A DNA stretch of 64,000 bases from an uncultured Carboxylicivirga sp. (GTDB taxonomy: Bacteria > Bacteroidota > Bacteroidia > Bacteroidales > Marinilabiliaceae). A program made the position numbers and the translations under genes. The first letter of the stretch is position 1. Each line of letters opens with the position of its first letter. Under the pieces are notes generated by a model. The model was given only the letters and a program-made list of their open reading frames with translations, was not told the DNA's origin and did not search any database. Positions 48,498-57,348 of this stretch are shown in pieces. Location: NCBI RefSeq assembly GCF_963674565.1, contig NZ_OY771430.1, positions 2,604,001 through 2,668,000 on the forward strand. The letters run 5' to 3'.

Positions 48498-50477
48498 TTA
48501 CAATATCTTCACTTCCGTTCGCCTGTTATTAGCTCTTCCCTCTTCCGTCTCATTGGTATCTACAGGCTGATTAAATCCATATCCTTTGTATTTCAATTGT
48601 TCCGCTTTCACTCCTTTACTTACCAGGTAATTATATACCTCTCTGGCACGTTTCTGCGCTAAATCCATATTGTAAGCAGCTGTTCCAATATTATCAGTAT
48701 GTCCTCCAATTTCAGCCTTTACTGTGGAATTAATCTTTAGTAAACGAACCACATTATCCAACTCGAGACTCGATTCTTCCTTTAATATATAAGAGTCTGT
48801 TTCAAAGAATACATTCCTGAGCACAATACGTTCGCCCGGCTGGATACGGCTCAGGTAAACATCTAATATCTGAGGATTCTCAACCGAACTGACATCATTC
48901 ACATTAAAATGACTCGAATAAAACAGGTAACCTTCTTTCTCTACATTTAGTCCATACTCATTTCCCAATGGAAGACAAAAAAGAAATTCACCTGAAAAAT
49001 CAGTAGATTCGGCATACATAGCTGTTTTACCCTTTGCCAGATCTGTTATTTTCAGAAAAGCACTAAGTTGTTTATGGGTCTCTTTATCAAACACACGCCC
49101 CTTAACGTAGGCCGATGGAACAGGCCTGATTCGTTTAGGCATTACAAACTGGTACAGATCTTTACTATCCTGACCATTATGCTTACCATCAGAAGAAAAA
49201 TAACCCATATCTCCTTTCGCATTTAACACCAGTCCAATTTCGTCGGCAGCAGTATTTAAAGGATATCCTAAGTTTACAGGTTCCGACCACACTCCTTCTT
49301 TATTCTGACGAGTCAGGAACAGATCCATCTTCCCCATTCCGGGCCATCCATCAGAAGAAAAATATAAGGTTTGATTATCGTGATGAATAAACGGAGAATT
49401 CTCATCTCTTGGCGTATTAACATTGCTTCCCAGGTTCTCAAGATCACCAAAGAAAGGTGTCCCATCTTTTTTGTATCCCTGTAGTGTAGCCTTCCAAATA
49501 TCTTTTTTACCTATTCCACCAGGGCGGCTGCTAACAAAAAACAGGGTTCTTCCATCTGCTGAAAAACTGGGTTGCGACTCCCAGAAAGGAGAATTAACCG
49601 GGCCACCAATGTTAACCGGTTTTGTCCAGCCATCACGAGTTCGTTTCGAGAAATACAAATCACAGCTTCCTTTGCTATCGTCTCGTCCACAGGCTGCAAA
49701 AAACATCCAGTTGCCATCGGCACTTAGGGTTTGCGCACCTTCATTACCATCGGTATTAACTGAGTAAACAGCCTCACGCATGGTCCATACACTGTCGACA
49801 TATTCCGAAGTATAAAAATCTTCCCTAAAATTTAATGAATTCTTTTGCAGAGAACTGTTCATAAAAGCCAAAGTATCTCGTGGCACCAGCACTGTATAAA
49901 CCAGTTTCTGACCGTCGGCACTGATGCTTGGCCAATATTCGTCGTACAAACTGTTTACATGATCACCCATATTTATAGGAAGAATCTCAACCGGATCAGA
50001 AACAGCTTTAGCAGCAAACTTAGCCCTCTGAATATATGCTCGGGCTTTATTTTTCGACTGCTGACTTCGCACCTTCTCAATATATCGGTTCATCCAGCCT
50101 TCAACAGCAGCATACTCTCCAATGTTAAATTGGGCAACACCCATATTATAAAAAGCCGAAACAAAGTACATGCTATCAACCTGTATGGCTTTGCTTATAC
50201 AATCAATTTCTTTTTTATGCTGACTGGTTCTGAAATAAATATCAGCCTTTAATAAATAAGCCTCAATAAACTCCGGATCCTTATCAATTGCATCATCCAA
50301 AAGCTTTACCGACTCGTCGAGTTTATCCTTGCTGTACATCTCTTCTGCTGAAGCGAATAAGGCAACAGCCTTTTTAGATTTTGTATGTAAACTCCATTTA
50401 CCCTTTTGACCGGATTGAGCATTAACAGACCAACAGGTAACAATACCCAGCAAAACTGAAATGATTAAATATTTCAT
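48498..50477 (-). CDS. OmpA-family envelope protein with TPR and PD40 repeats
   Basis: A 659-residue exported protein (signal ends CWSVNAQ). Order: TPR-like repeats (about 40-165); PD40/WD40-like beta-propeller repeats (about 180-430, with repeated 'PSxSADGxxLxFxS' units such as QPSFSADGRTLFFVS); a carboxypeptidase-regulatory-like domain (about 455-535); and a C-terminal OmpA peptidoglycan-binding domain (about 545-659, with GGHTDNIG and NNRRTEVKIL). This layout is common in Bacteroidota, including proteins near T9SS and gliding functions, and probably links the outer membrane to peptidoglycan. It is a single-gene unit. Confidence 0.9.
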   Translation of the reverse strand: MKYLIISVLLGIVTCWSVNAQSGQKGKWSLHTKSKKAVALFASAEEMYSKDKLDESVKLLDDAIDKDPEFIEAYLLKADIYFRTSQHKKEIDCISKAIQVDSMYFVSAFYNMGVAQFNIGEYAAVEGWMNRYIEKVRSQQSKNKARAYIQRAKFAAKAVSDPVEILPINMGDHVNSLYDEYWPSISADGQKLVYTVLVPRDTLAFMNSSLQKNSLNFREDFYTSEYVDSVWTMREAVYSVNTDGNEGAQTLSADGNWMFFAACGRDDSKGSCDLYFSKRTRDGWTKPVNIGGPVNSPFWESQPSFSADGRTLFFVSSRPGGIGKKDIWKATLQGYKKDGTPFFGDLENLGSNVNTPRDENSPFIHHDNQTLYFSSDGWPGMGKMDLFLTRQNKEGVWSEPVNLGYPLNTAADEIGLVLNAKGDMGYFSSDGKHNGQDSKDLYQFVMPKRIRPVPSAYVKGRVFDKETHKQLSAFLKITDLAKGKTAMYAESTDFSGEFLFCLPLGNEYGLNVEKEGYLFYSSHFNVNDVSSVENPQILDVYLSRIQPGERIVLRNVFFETDSYILKEESSLELDNVVRLLKINSTVKAEIGGHTDNIGTAAYNMDLAQKRAREVYNYLVSKGVKAEQLKYKGYGFNQPVDTNETEEGRANNRRTEVKIL

Positions 50478-50590
50478 TCAACTAACATTAAATATACCGG
50501 CAATGAAATTATTACCAGGTTGAAAATCGCAAATTTACTGCTTAATCCAAAGTTAAGAAAACAAATACACTAAAACACCTAATTAGTACC

Positions 50591-51343
50591 TTAACCCACA
50601 GGTGTTAGAACCTCAACTTTCTTATGAGTTAATGCCGAGGCAATTGTTTCACGGGTTAACTCCCGTAACTCATCTTGTCGATCGTGATATTCAGATGTAT
50701 TGATGGGTTTATGAATATGCATTTCCACTGAACCGGGTAAAAGATTAAATCCTTTGTTATAGATTTTGTGGGTATTAACCAGTGTAACGGGTAATATAGG
50801 TAAGTCAAGTTCAAATGCTATTTTAAATGCGCCTTTCTTAAAACTACTCATTTTGTTTGATCCACTTCGGGTGCCTTCCGGAAAAATAACAACAGATGTT
50901 CCGTTGATTAGTCTCTGTTTGGCTTCGTTAATTGACTCCATTGCAGCCCTTGGTGATGATCGATCCAGAAATATATGTCCTACCTTATAACTTGCATATC
51001 CTATGGCAGGAGCCTTACGCAGTTCTTTTTTCATGATCCACCTGAAATCAATACCGATCCATCCATACAACAGAAAAATATCATATCCGCTCTGATGATT
51101 GGCTACTATTACATACGATTGGTTCTTATCAATATTTTCCCTACCCTTTACAGTAACAAACATTGGGGTTATATAACCTGTGAATTTTGCCCACGAAGCT
51201 CCCCAAAAGCTGCCTACCCTGGGATTAATCAAGATTGAAAAAGAGGCAGCCAGAATCGAAAACAGCAGGCTAAAAACCAAAAATAAAGGTATAAATATTA
51301 AGAATTTATAGGGTTGATAAAGCCAATAACCAATCTTTTTCAT
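50591..51343 (-). CDS. plsC: 1-acyl-sn-glycerol-3-phosphate acyltransferase (PlsC family)
   Basis: A 250-residue membrane enzyme that adds the second acyl chain to lysophosphatidic acid. It has an N-terminal membrane segment (FLIFIPLFLVFSLLFSILAA), the catalytic HxxxxD motif at His83-Asp88 (NHQSGYD) and the acceptor-binding EGTR motif at 156-159 (FPEGTRSGS). The length is normal for the family. It is flanked by long non-coding gaps and appears to be transcribed alone. Confidence 0.92.
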   Translation of the reverse strand: MKKIGYWLYQPYKFLIFIPLFLVFSLLFSILAASFSILINPRVGSFWGASWAKFTGYITPMFVTVKGRENIDKNQSYVIVANHQSGYDIFLLYGWIGIDFRWIMKKELRKAPAIGYASYKVGHIFLDRSSPRAAMESINEAKQRLINGTSVVIFPEGTRSGSNKMSSFKKGAFKIAFELDLPILPVTLVNTHKIYNKGFNLLPGSVEMHIHKPINTSEYHDRQDELRELTRETIASALTHKKVEVLTPVG

Positions 51344-51884
51344 TATGCACTATTAGAATTGATATTAATGATGAAAAAAAACCACTAATTGAATTTAATA
51401 AACAAAAATAGAAAATTGGATAAATTATCTTATCGCCTGATAATGTTTAAAAGTACTTTTTTGATGTATCTGGAGATTTTTATGTTCTGCAAACAATTCT
51501 GTCCTAATTATTTTTCAAATTGGCGCTTCGCCCAAACCCGACTTCATTTCTTGCCTTGATGCAAGAAACGAAGCAAAGAAACTCGATAGCTATCGAGTCA
51601 AGGCTGCACCTGTCTCACTAAAAAAACTACGGTCAATTGACTGAAATCGTTTAAACTCGTTGGCTGCGCTCAACTCAAACAAAAAACGATTTTTAATCGT
51701 CAATTCAACCTTGTTTTTTTGCTCGCCAACTGAGGCCTTTTATAAACAGTTGCTTTCTTTCTTCATCAAATATTATTTAGGACGCTATTGTTCTGCAAAA
51801 TAGTATTTACAGATACTGTTGAAGGATTTTATCTTCTTGCAAATCTACTCTAACTAAAAACAGAGGCTGTTTCTTTATTCCTTT
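51344..51884. repeat. 541-nt non-coding block with a structured, repeat-like element (about 51.52-51.76 kb)
   Basis: No credible open frame. The centre carries nested inverted repeats: GCCTTGA (51553-51559) / TCAAGGC (51598-51604) enclosing the perfect 18-nt palindrome ACTCGATAGCTATCGAGT (51581-51598), and AAATCGTTT (51644-51652) / AAACGATTT (51684-51692). The text resembles interspersed intergenic elements seen in many Bacteroidota genomes (from memory, not searched). It may be a non-autonomous mobile element or an RNA-forming repeat. Confidence 0.5.
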
Positions 51885-52157
51885 CTAATTATTGAAGTCA
51901 TTCACATTTACGGTAATTCCTTCCAGCTCGGAAAGAATTTTGAAGGCATCTTTTTGGGTATCTCCACAAACCAATTTCTCGGCAGTAAAACCACCACATA
52001 CGCCTGGTCGATCAGGATGACCGAAAATTTTACAGGAAAAATCATCGCTTAAATTCACACATTTAACCCCGGCAGGTTTACCCTTAGGCATGCCCGGGAT
52101 GGGCGAAGATATGCTTGGCACAATACAACAGGCTCCACAGTTTGCTCTACATTCCAT
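51885..52157 (-). CDS. YkgJ-family cysteine-cluster protein
   Basis: A 90-residue protein with the Cys pattern of the YkgJ/CxxCxxCC metal-binding family: MECRANCGACC at the start, then VKCVNLSDDFSCKIFGHPDRP and a CGGF motif. It is expected to bind zinc or iron; no precise function is known. Start: ATG 52157 with a GAGGAAAT stretch upstream. It is a lone minus-strand gene between non-coding blocks and the last ordinary gene before the accessory region. Confidence 0.85.
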   Translation of the reverse strand: MECRANCGACCIVPSISSPIPGMPKGKPAGVKCVNLSDDFSCKIFGHPDRPGVCGGFTAEKLVCGDTQKDAFKILSELEGITVNVNDFNN

Positions 52158-52582
52158 CTATTTCCTCTAACTTAAAATATCTTGCAAAGTAAGTACAATT
52201 CAAACTTATCTCACCTCTTTTTTATTAATTTACTTTGAATCCTTCACAACCTCCTATCAAGGTAATTTTTTCTTTTCCAATCCCACCATGGCTTTTACCG
52301 CATTAAAATTGTTTTATTAATAAGTCTAAGAGCGTTTGCTGTTTTTATTTAGTATTGAGCAACACCCAAAATTCCAACGAATACAATTTACATAATACCT
52401 AATAAATAATTATTTTGTTTATATTTAATCGTTTTATAAACGTCTGGTTTATATAACCAATTACAATTAATTATAAACGATTTTGATGCAATATATCAGG
52501 CAGTTAATTTATTTAGTTTAATAATAGCGTTTATAAAGTAGTTGTGCCGCATGCAAGAAAACCTGTACAAACTAACAGATAA
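52158..52582 (+). promoter_or_regulatory. 425-nt AT-rich leader upstream of the reverse transcriptase, with a nested hairpin
   Basis: No open frame. At 52427-52482 an outer stem AATCGTTTTATAA / TTATAAACGATT (one bulged T) encloses 31 nt containing an inner GGTT-TATAT-AACC hairpin. GTTGTGCCG at 52541-52549 is the left copy of an inverted repeat flanking the reverse transcriptase. The structure could be an operator, a boundary element or part of a small RNA. No promoter consensus was recognised with confidence. Confidence 0.45.
52541..52549 (+). repeat. Left inverted repeat flanking the reverse transcriptase cassette
   Basis: GTTGTGCCG, exactly complementary to CGGCACAAC at 54086-54094. The pair brackets the reverse transcriptase gene (33 nt before its start and 7 nt after its stop), as expected for cassette or element ends. 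Confidence 0.5.
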
Positions 52583-54079
52583 GTGAAAAGGATAATAGAT
52601 TTAAATGAAAATAAAGCCAGAGAATTCCTACTAAAAGAGGAAAGCTATGTCAATTTTGATTTACCAGTTTATTTTAAATTCCAAGATTTGATAAACGAGG
52701 TAGATAAAAGCTTGACAGGAAAAAGACTTTCTGATTTAAGGAAAACTAATCCACGAGAATTTGACGATATTAATTATCGAATTTTGACAAATAAAGATGG
52801 AAAATACTCTTGGAGACCTTTTCAACTGATAAATCCTGCCTTGTATGTATCTCTTGTTCATAAAATCACTGAGAAAGATAATTGGCAAACTATAACAGAT
52901 AGATTTTCTGAATTTCAACTAAATGACAAAATTGAGTGTCATAGCTTACCAATGATTTCAGAAACTGAGGATAAAACTGATAGAGAATCACAGATTTTTA
53001 CATGATGGCAAATGATAGAGCAAAAATCAATAAACCTATCATTAGACTACCGATACATTTTACAAACCGATATAACTGATTGCTACGGTTCAATTTATAC
53101 TCATTCGATACCTTGGTCTATTCACACGAAGGAAATAGCAAAGAAAAAGAGAAAGGGCTCTTTATTAGGAAATGTCATTGACAACCATCTGCAAGACATG
53201 AGTTACGGTCAAACGAATGGCATACCACAAGGTAGTACATTAATGGATTTTATAGCAGAAATAGTTCTTGGGTATGTTGATTTACTTTTATCGGAGAAAT
53301 TGAATGACCTAAAAATTAATGACTATAAAATTCTTCGATATAGAGATGATTACAGGATTTTCACCAATAATCCTTTTGAGGCTGAACAGATAACCAAAGT
53401 CCTGTCTGAACTTTTAACCGAAATGGGACTAAAATTGAATGCTGGAAAAACTGAAGCTTCTGATGATATTATTAAAAGTTCTTTAAAACCTGATAAACGA
53501 TATTGGATAGCAAATCAACGGATTACAGGTAATAAACAAAAATGGTTGATACAGTTACATTTATTATCGGAGAATTTTCCGAATTCTGGAACTCTTGATA
53601 CTCAAATGCGTGATTTCTTAAAAGTTGCGAAAGAGAGCAAACGGAAAGATGGAAACGTAGAAACATTAATAAGCATCACAACAGAAATAGCATATAGAAA
53701 TCCAAGAGTTGTTCCAACATCGATAGGAATCATAAGCTATTTACTAAAACAAATTGATTCACGTAAAGAGAGAAAGAAAATAATCAAACGTATTTATGAT
53801 AAATTTCAACAGATTCCAAATTCAGACTTGTTACATATTTGGTTACAACGACTTACTGTGAAAATAGATACTTCATTGAAGTATGAAGAATTGATTTGTA
53901 AAAAAGTTCTTGATAAGAACGAACAGATTTGGAATGTTGATTGGTTAAATGATGCATTGAAAAACAAAATTGAGAAAACACCGATAATAATTGAGAGTAA
54001 AGTGAAAACGTTAAAAGCTGTGATTTCAAAATCCGAGCTTAAACGAATGACAAGAAAGAAAGCGTATGATTATGAATAA
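52583..54079 (+). pseudogene. Reverse transcriptase (defence-associated/unknown-group type) interrupted by an in-frame opal codon
   Basis: One frame of 498 sense codons (GTG start at 52583) is cut by TGA at 53003-53005, giving fragments of 140 and 355 residues. The front part has DLPVYFKFQDL and DGKYSWRPFQLINPALYV. The rear part has the RT palm: motif A QTDITDCYGSIY, the GIPQGSTLMDFIAE block and the catalytic YRDD box (codons from 53339, in ILRYRDDYRIF), then a helical C-terminal part. This is not a group II intron maturase (no X or HNH domain seen). It resembles bacterial 'unknown group'/DRT reverse transcriptases, several of which defend against phage. The next codon after TGA is TGG, so a WW pair may have become stop-W. 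An ATG at 53012 could restart translation, but that would lack the N-terminal domain. Confidence 0.8.
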
Positions 54080-54085
54080 GCACGT

Positions 54086-54094
54086 CGGCACAAC
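54086..54094 (+). repeat. Right inverted repeat flanking the reverse transcriptase cassette
   Basis: CGGCACAAC, the exact reverse complement of 52541-52549. It is followed to 54264 by non-coding DNA in which AATAGCGC occurs twice, so this spacer may hold the tail of the cassette or a structured RNA. Confidence 0.5.
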
Positions 54095-54264
54095 AAACAA
54101 TAAAAAAAATAGCGCGGGAAAGTGCTAGTATTTAACTAAATAGCAATTAATTAGCGGCTGGTATACCAGGATAGTGAAACGCAATAAATAGCGCTACTTT
54201 TCTTATTGCCATCCGTTACCAACAAGGCAAAAAACACTACAATTAAGAAAAATATTATAATACA

Positions 54265-55044
54265 ATGGGCATAACTAAACCTTATAAACGTATATATCGA
54301 CCAGTCAATCCAAAATTATCAAATGCGGGTTATAGTAGTTGGGCATATATCATTGACAAGGAATATTGTAAATCTGGACATAGTTATGTAAGAGCATTTC
54401 TATTAATTCTCGAAGACCTAGAAAAATTATTTGAATATATTGAACCGAGCGCAGAAAGCTTTAACTCCTTTTCTTTCAGAATTCATGAATTATTCATGAG
54501 AACATGTATAGAAATAGAAGCTAACTTTAAAGCAATACTAAATGAAAATAGCTTTGAACCTGACCTAGACAGATTTAAAAACCCGATTTATAATATTAGG
54601 GTATATAAAAAAGTAAATTCTAGTCATCATCTTTCAGATTATGAAGTTGGACTACCACAATGGGCTACTTCGGAATTAATAAAATTCAGACCTTTTAAAG
54701 CTTGGTCCACTAATAATCAATCTCTAGAATGGTATCAGGCTTACAATATGAGTAAACATGATAGACATGACAATTTTAAATACGCAAACCTTGGTAATTT
54801 ATTGAACGCAGTATCTGGATTGCTTTGTCTTATTCATTCTCAGTTTCGTAGCGAGAACTTCTCTGCCTCAGAAGTTGGATTAAGTGCAAGCGGTTATGAC
54901 TTTTACGAAATGGAATCTTCAACAGGGGGAGTTTTTAGAATTAAGGAACCTACAAACTGGACTGAAGATGAACTTTATGAGTTTGATTGGAGCGACCTTG
55001 AAAATGAAGAAGAACGCTTTCAGAAATATAACTACAACAATTAA
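54265..55044 (+). CDS. Hypothetical cytosolic protein, weakly HEPN-like
   Basis: A 259-residue protein with no signal or membrane segment, mostly helical in character. Its most distinctive block, WYQAYNMSKHDRHDNFKYAN followed by a helix (LLNAVSGLLCLIHSQF), recalls helical HEPN-type domains with an Arg/His-containing motif; that link is weak. The C-terminus is acidic and aromatic (EFDWSDLENEEERF). HEPN proteins in such settings often belong to toxin or phage-defence systems, but no function can be assigned. It lies downstream of the reverse transcriptase spacer and immediately before the first copy of the intergenic repeat. Confidence 0.65.
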   Translation: MGITKPYKRIYRPVNPKLSNAGYSSWAYIIDKEYCKSGHSYVRAFLLILEDLEKLFEYIEPSAESFNSFSFRIHELFMRTCIEIEANFKAILNENSFEPDLDRFKNPIYNIRVYKKVNSSHHLSDYEVGLPQWATSELIKFRPFKAWSTNNQSLEWYQAYNMSKHDRHDNFKYANLGNLLNAVSGLLCLIHSQFRSENFSASEVGLSASGYDFYEMESSTGGVFRIKEPTNWTEDELYEFDWSDLENEEERFQKYNYNN

Positions 55045-55070
55045 AAAAGCCCAGTTGGCAACAAGCTGGT

Positions 55071-55111
55071 ATAAAGCAAGACTCGGTTTACTTGTCCTGA
55101 CGCCTTTGTCT
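55071..55111 (+). repeat. Intergenic cassette repeat, copy A
   Basis: First of three related elements. It contains GGTTTACTTGTCCTGACG (identical in copy C) followed by CTTTGTCT (present in all three). It lies 26 nt after the hypothetical gene and 37 nt before the metallopeptidase gene. GTTGGCAACAAG precedes it. Confidence 0.7.
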
Positions 55112-55148
55112 GTAATATAAAAAGAGAACCTAACGTTTACATTTTAAT

Positions 55149-57248
55149 ATGATTAAAAGAGAAATTCACTTATCTAAAGAGTTTAAGAGTCAGGCAATAA
55201 AAGCTATATTAGCAATAAACCTTTTTGCATTTACGTATTTAATAATTTTGTTATTAGCAGTATTGCTAACAGGTTTATGCATAGCTGGAGGAGTGTTTTT
55301 AATTTTGATTAAGCCAATGCTTTTTACAATTGCATTGGGAATAGGACTTGCCAGTCTGGGGGTATTGATTTTAATTTTCTTATTAAAATTTATTTTTAAA
55401 TCTCATAAAGTAGACCGATCACATCTAATAGAAATAAATGAACTACAAGAACCTGAATTATTTAAAATGATTAAGGAAATAGTTCAAAATGTGGGGACTA
55501 ACTTCCCTAAAAAAGTATATTTATCATCAGAAGTTAATGCCGCAGTATTTTACGACTCAAGTTTTTGGAGCATGTTCTTGCCAATTAGGAAGAATCTATT
55601 AATTGGTTTAGGTTTAGTTAATACAGTAACAAAAGAAGAATTAAAAGCGATATTGTCACACGAATTCGGTCATTTCTCGCAACGTACAATGAAAGTTGGA
55701 AGTTATGTATATAATGTAAATCAAGTAATTTTCAATATGCTTTTTGAAAATGAATCTTATAAAAGTCTTGTTCAAAAATGGGCATCTGTTAGTGGTTATT
55801 TTTCAATTTTTGTAATAATCGCAGGTAAAATAAATGAAGGTATTCAGTGGATATTAAGGAAATTATATATTGTTGTTAATAAAAACTATCTTGGACTTGC
55901 AAGAGAAATGGAATTCCATGCAGATGAAATTGCAGCAAGTATAACCGGATTCGAACCTCTGAAAAATGCATTATTAAGAATATCATTGGCTGACCATTCT
56001 CTCAACGAGGTTTTAAATTTTTATGACGATAGAATTTCCGAAAATATCAAAAGTGTAAATTTATATCAAGATCAATCTTTAGTTATTAATTTTCTTGCCG
56101 AATTAAATAGTCTTCCATTAACAAATGGGCTACCAGAAATTTCTATAGAAGAACAAAGTAAATACAACAAATCGAAATTAATTATTAAGGACCAATGGGC
56201 TTCACATCCAACGACAGAGGAAAGGGTAAGCAGATTAGAAAAAACAGGATTCTCTGTAAAATATGAATCGGATTTACTGGCAAATAACATATTTAAAGAT
56301 ATTTCCAAAACACAAAACCATATTGCCAAAAAGCTATTTGAATCTGTTAATTATCAAGGTAAAACTCATGAAATCACACATGAAAAATTTCTTGAAGAAT
56401 ATAAAAAAGAAATATTAGCTAATTCGTTTTCAAAAATTTACAACGGCTATTATAACAGTAAGAATCCTTTAATTTTTGATTTGAAGGATGATAAACTCAT
56501 TAATAATAAAATAACGATAGATGAATTATTTTCTGATGAAAAAGTAGACTTAGTATATACATCCGTTGCATTACAAAATGATATTCAAATACTAACAAAT
56601 ATTTTAAACAAAATAATTTCAGTTAAAAGCTTTGATTATAACGGACTTCGGTTTAAAAGCAAAAACTCTGCGAAATTAATTGCAGAACTAAACCCACAGT
56701 TAGAACAACTTAACGAAATTATAAAGAATAATGATTTAGAAATATATAAATACTTTAGAAGCATAGAACAACAACAGGACATACCAAATATATTAGAACA
56801 ACTTTATGTTGAGCTTTTTGAATTTGATAAAATCTTTGATTCTAAATTTGAAACTTATACCAAACTTTTAAACAATCTGCAATTTACTAATGTCACAACG
56901 CCATTTGAACAGATTAGAGCTAATTTCGAAACAATAAAACCTTTTGAAGAAATATTGAAAATAGAACTAAATCAATTATTGGTTGACCCTATATTACATT
57001 CTGAGATTACAGTGGAAATAAAAGAAAAACTTGAAAAATATACATCTACAACACTTGAATATTTTGGTGGAGTCTCATATTTTAACGAAAACCTTAATTT
57101 ACTTTATACCGCAATAAATAATTATGGCTTCCTGTTATCCAGAAAGTATTTTTTAATAAAACGAAAACTATTAACATACCAAGAAGAATTACTAAAAAAC
57201 CACACTCAACATACTGTAATAAAGCAAAGCTCGGTTAGTTCGTGTTGA
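55149..57248 (+). CDS. M48-family membrane zinc metallopeptidase
   Basis: A 699-residue integral membrane peptidase (HtpX/Ste24-like). Two or three N-terminal membrane helices (about 18-83) precede the catalytic domain with the zinc motif His171-Glu-Phe-Gly-His175 (LSHEFGHFSQ) and third ligand Glu255 in EMEFHADEIAAS. The remaining 430 residues are a Lys/Glu/Asn-rich helical extension, much longer than in HtpX and without a recognised domain. The gene is visibly more AT-rich than the PUL genes. Its last ten or so codons (from about 57219) lie inside repeat copy B, so the C-terminus appears to have been set by the repeat insertion or junction. Confidence 0.85.
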   Translation: MIKREIHLSKEFKSQAIKAILAINLFAFTYLIILLLAVLLTGLCIAGGVFLILIKPMLFTIALGIGLASLGVLILIFLLKFIFKSHKVDRSHLIEINELQEPELFKMIKEIVQNVGTNFPKKVYLSSEVNAAVFYDSSFWSMFLPIRKNLLIGLGLVNTVTKEELKAILSHEFGHFSQRTMKVGSYVYNVNQVIFNMLFENESYKSLVQKWASVSGYFSIFVIIAGKINEGIQWILRKLYIVVNKNYLGLAREMEFHADEIAASITGFEPLKNALLRISLADHSLNEVLNFYDDRISENIKSVNLYQDQSLVINFLAELNSLPLTNGLPEISIEEQSKYNKSKLIIKDQWASHPTTEERVSRLEKTGFSVKYESDLLANNIFKDISKTQNHIAKKLFESVNYQGKTHEITHEKFLEEYKKEILANSFSKIYNGYYNSKNPLIFDLKDDKLINNKITIDELFSDEKVDLVYTSVALQNDIQILTNILNKIISVKSFDYNGLRFKSKNSAKLIAELNPQLEQLNEIIKNNDLEIYKYFRSIEQQQDIPNILEQLYVELFEFDKIFDSKFETYTKLLNNLQFTNVTTPFEQIRANFETIKPFEEILKIELNQLLVDPILHSEITVEIKEKLEKYTSTTLEYFGGVSYFNENLNLLYTAINNYGFLLSRKYFLIKRKLLTYQEELLKNHTQHTVIKQSSVSSC

Positions 57249-57263
57249 CGCCTTTGTCTACTG
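57219..57263 (+). repeat. Intergenic cassette repeat, copy B
   Basis: Second element: ATAAAGCAAAGCTCGGTT, then GACGCCTTTGTCTACTGT. It overlaps the 3' end of the M48 gene. A second shared block, ATCCTGCAAAC, follows at 57318-57328 and is also present after copy C. Confidence 0.7.
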
Positions 57264-57348
57264 TCTTAGTCCCCCTTTCTGGTGACTCGACACCACGACT
57301 AACGCGCCACGACTTCATCCTGCAAACGTTTACCTGCAAGCTTAAAAA

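Noticed and set aside
53012..54079. The RT palm part as a complete short reverse transcriptase
   Set aside because: The upstream 140 codons are in the same frame and encode conserved N-terminal RT blocks, so a single broken gene explains the data better.
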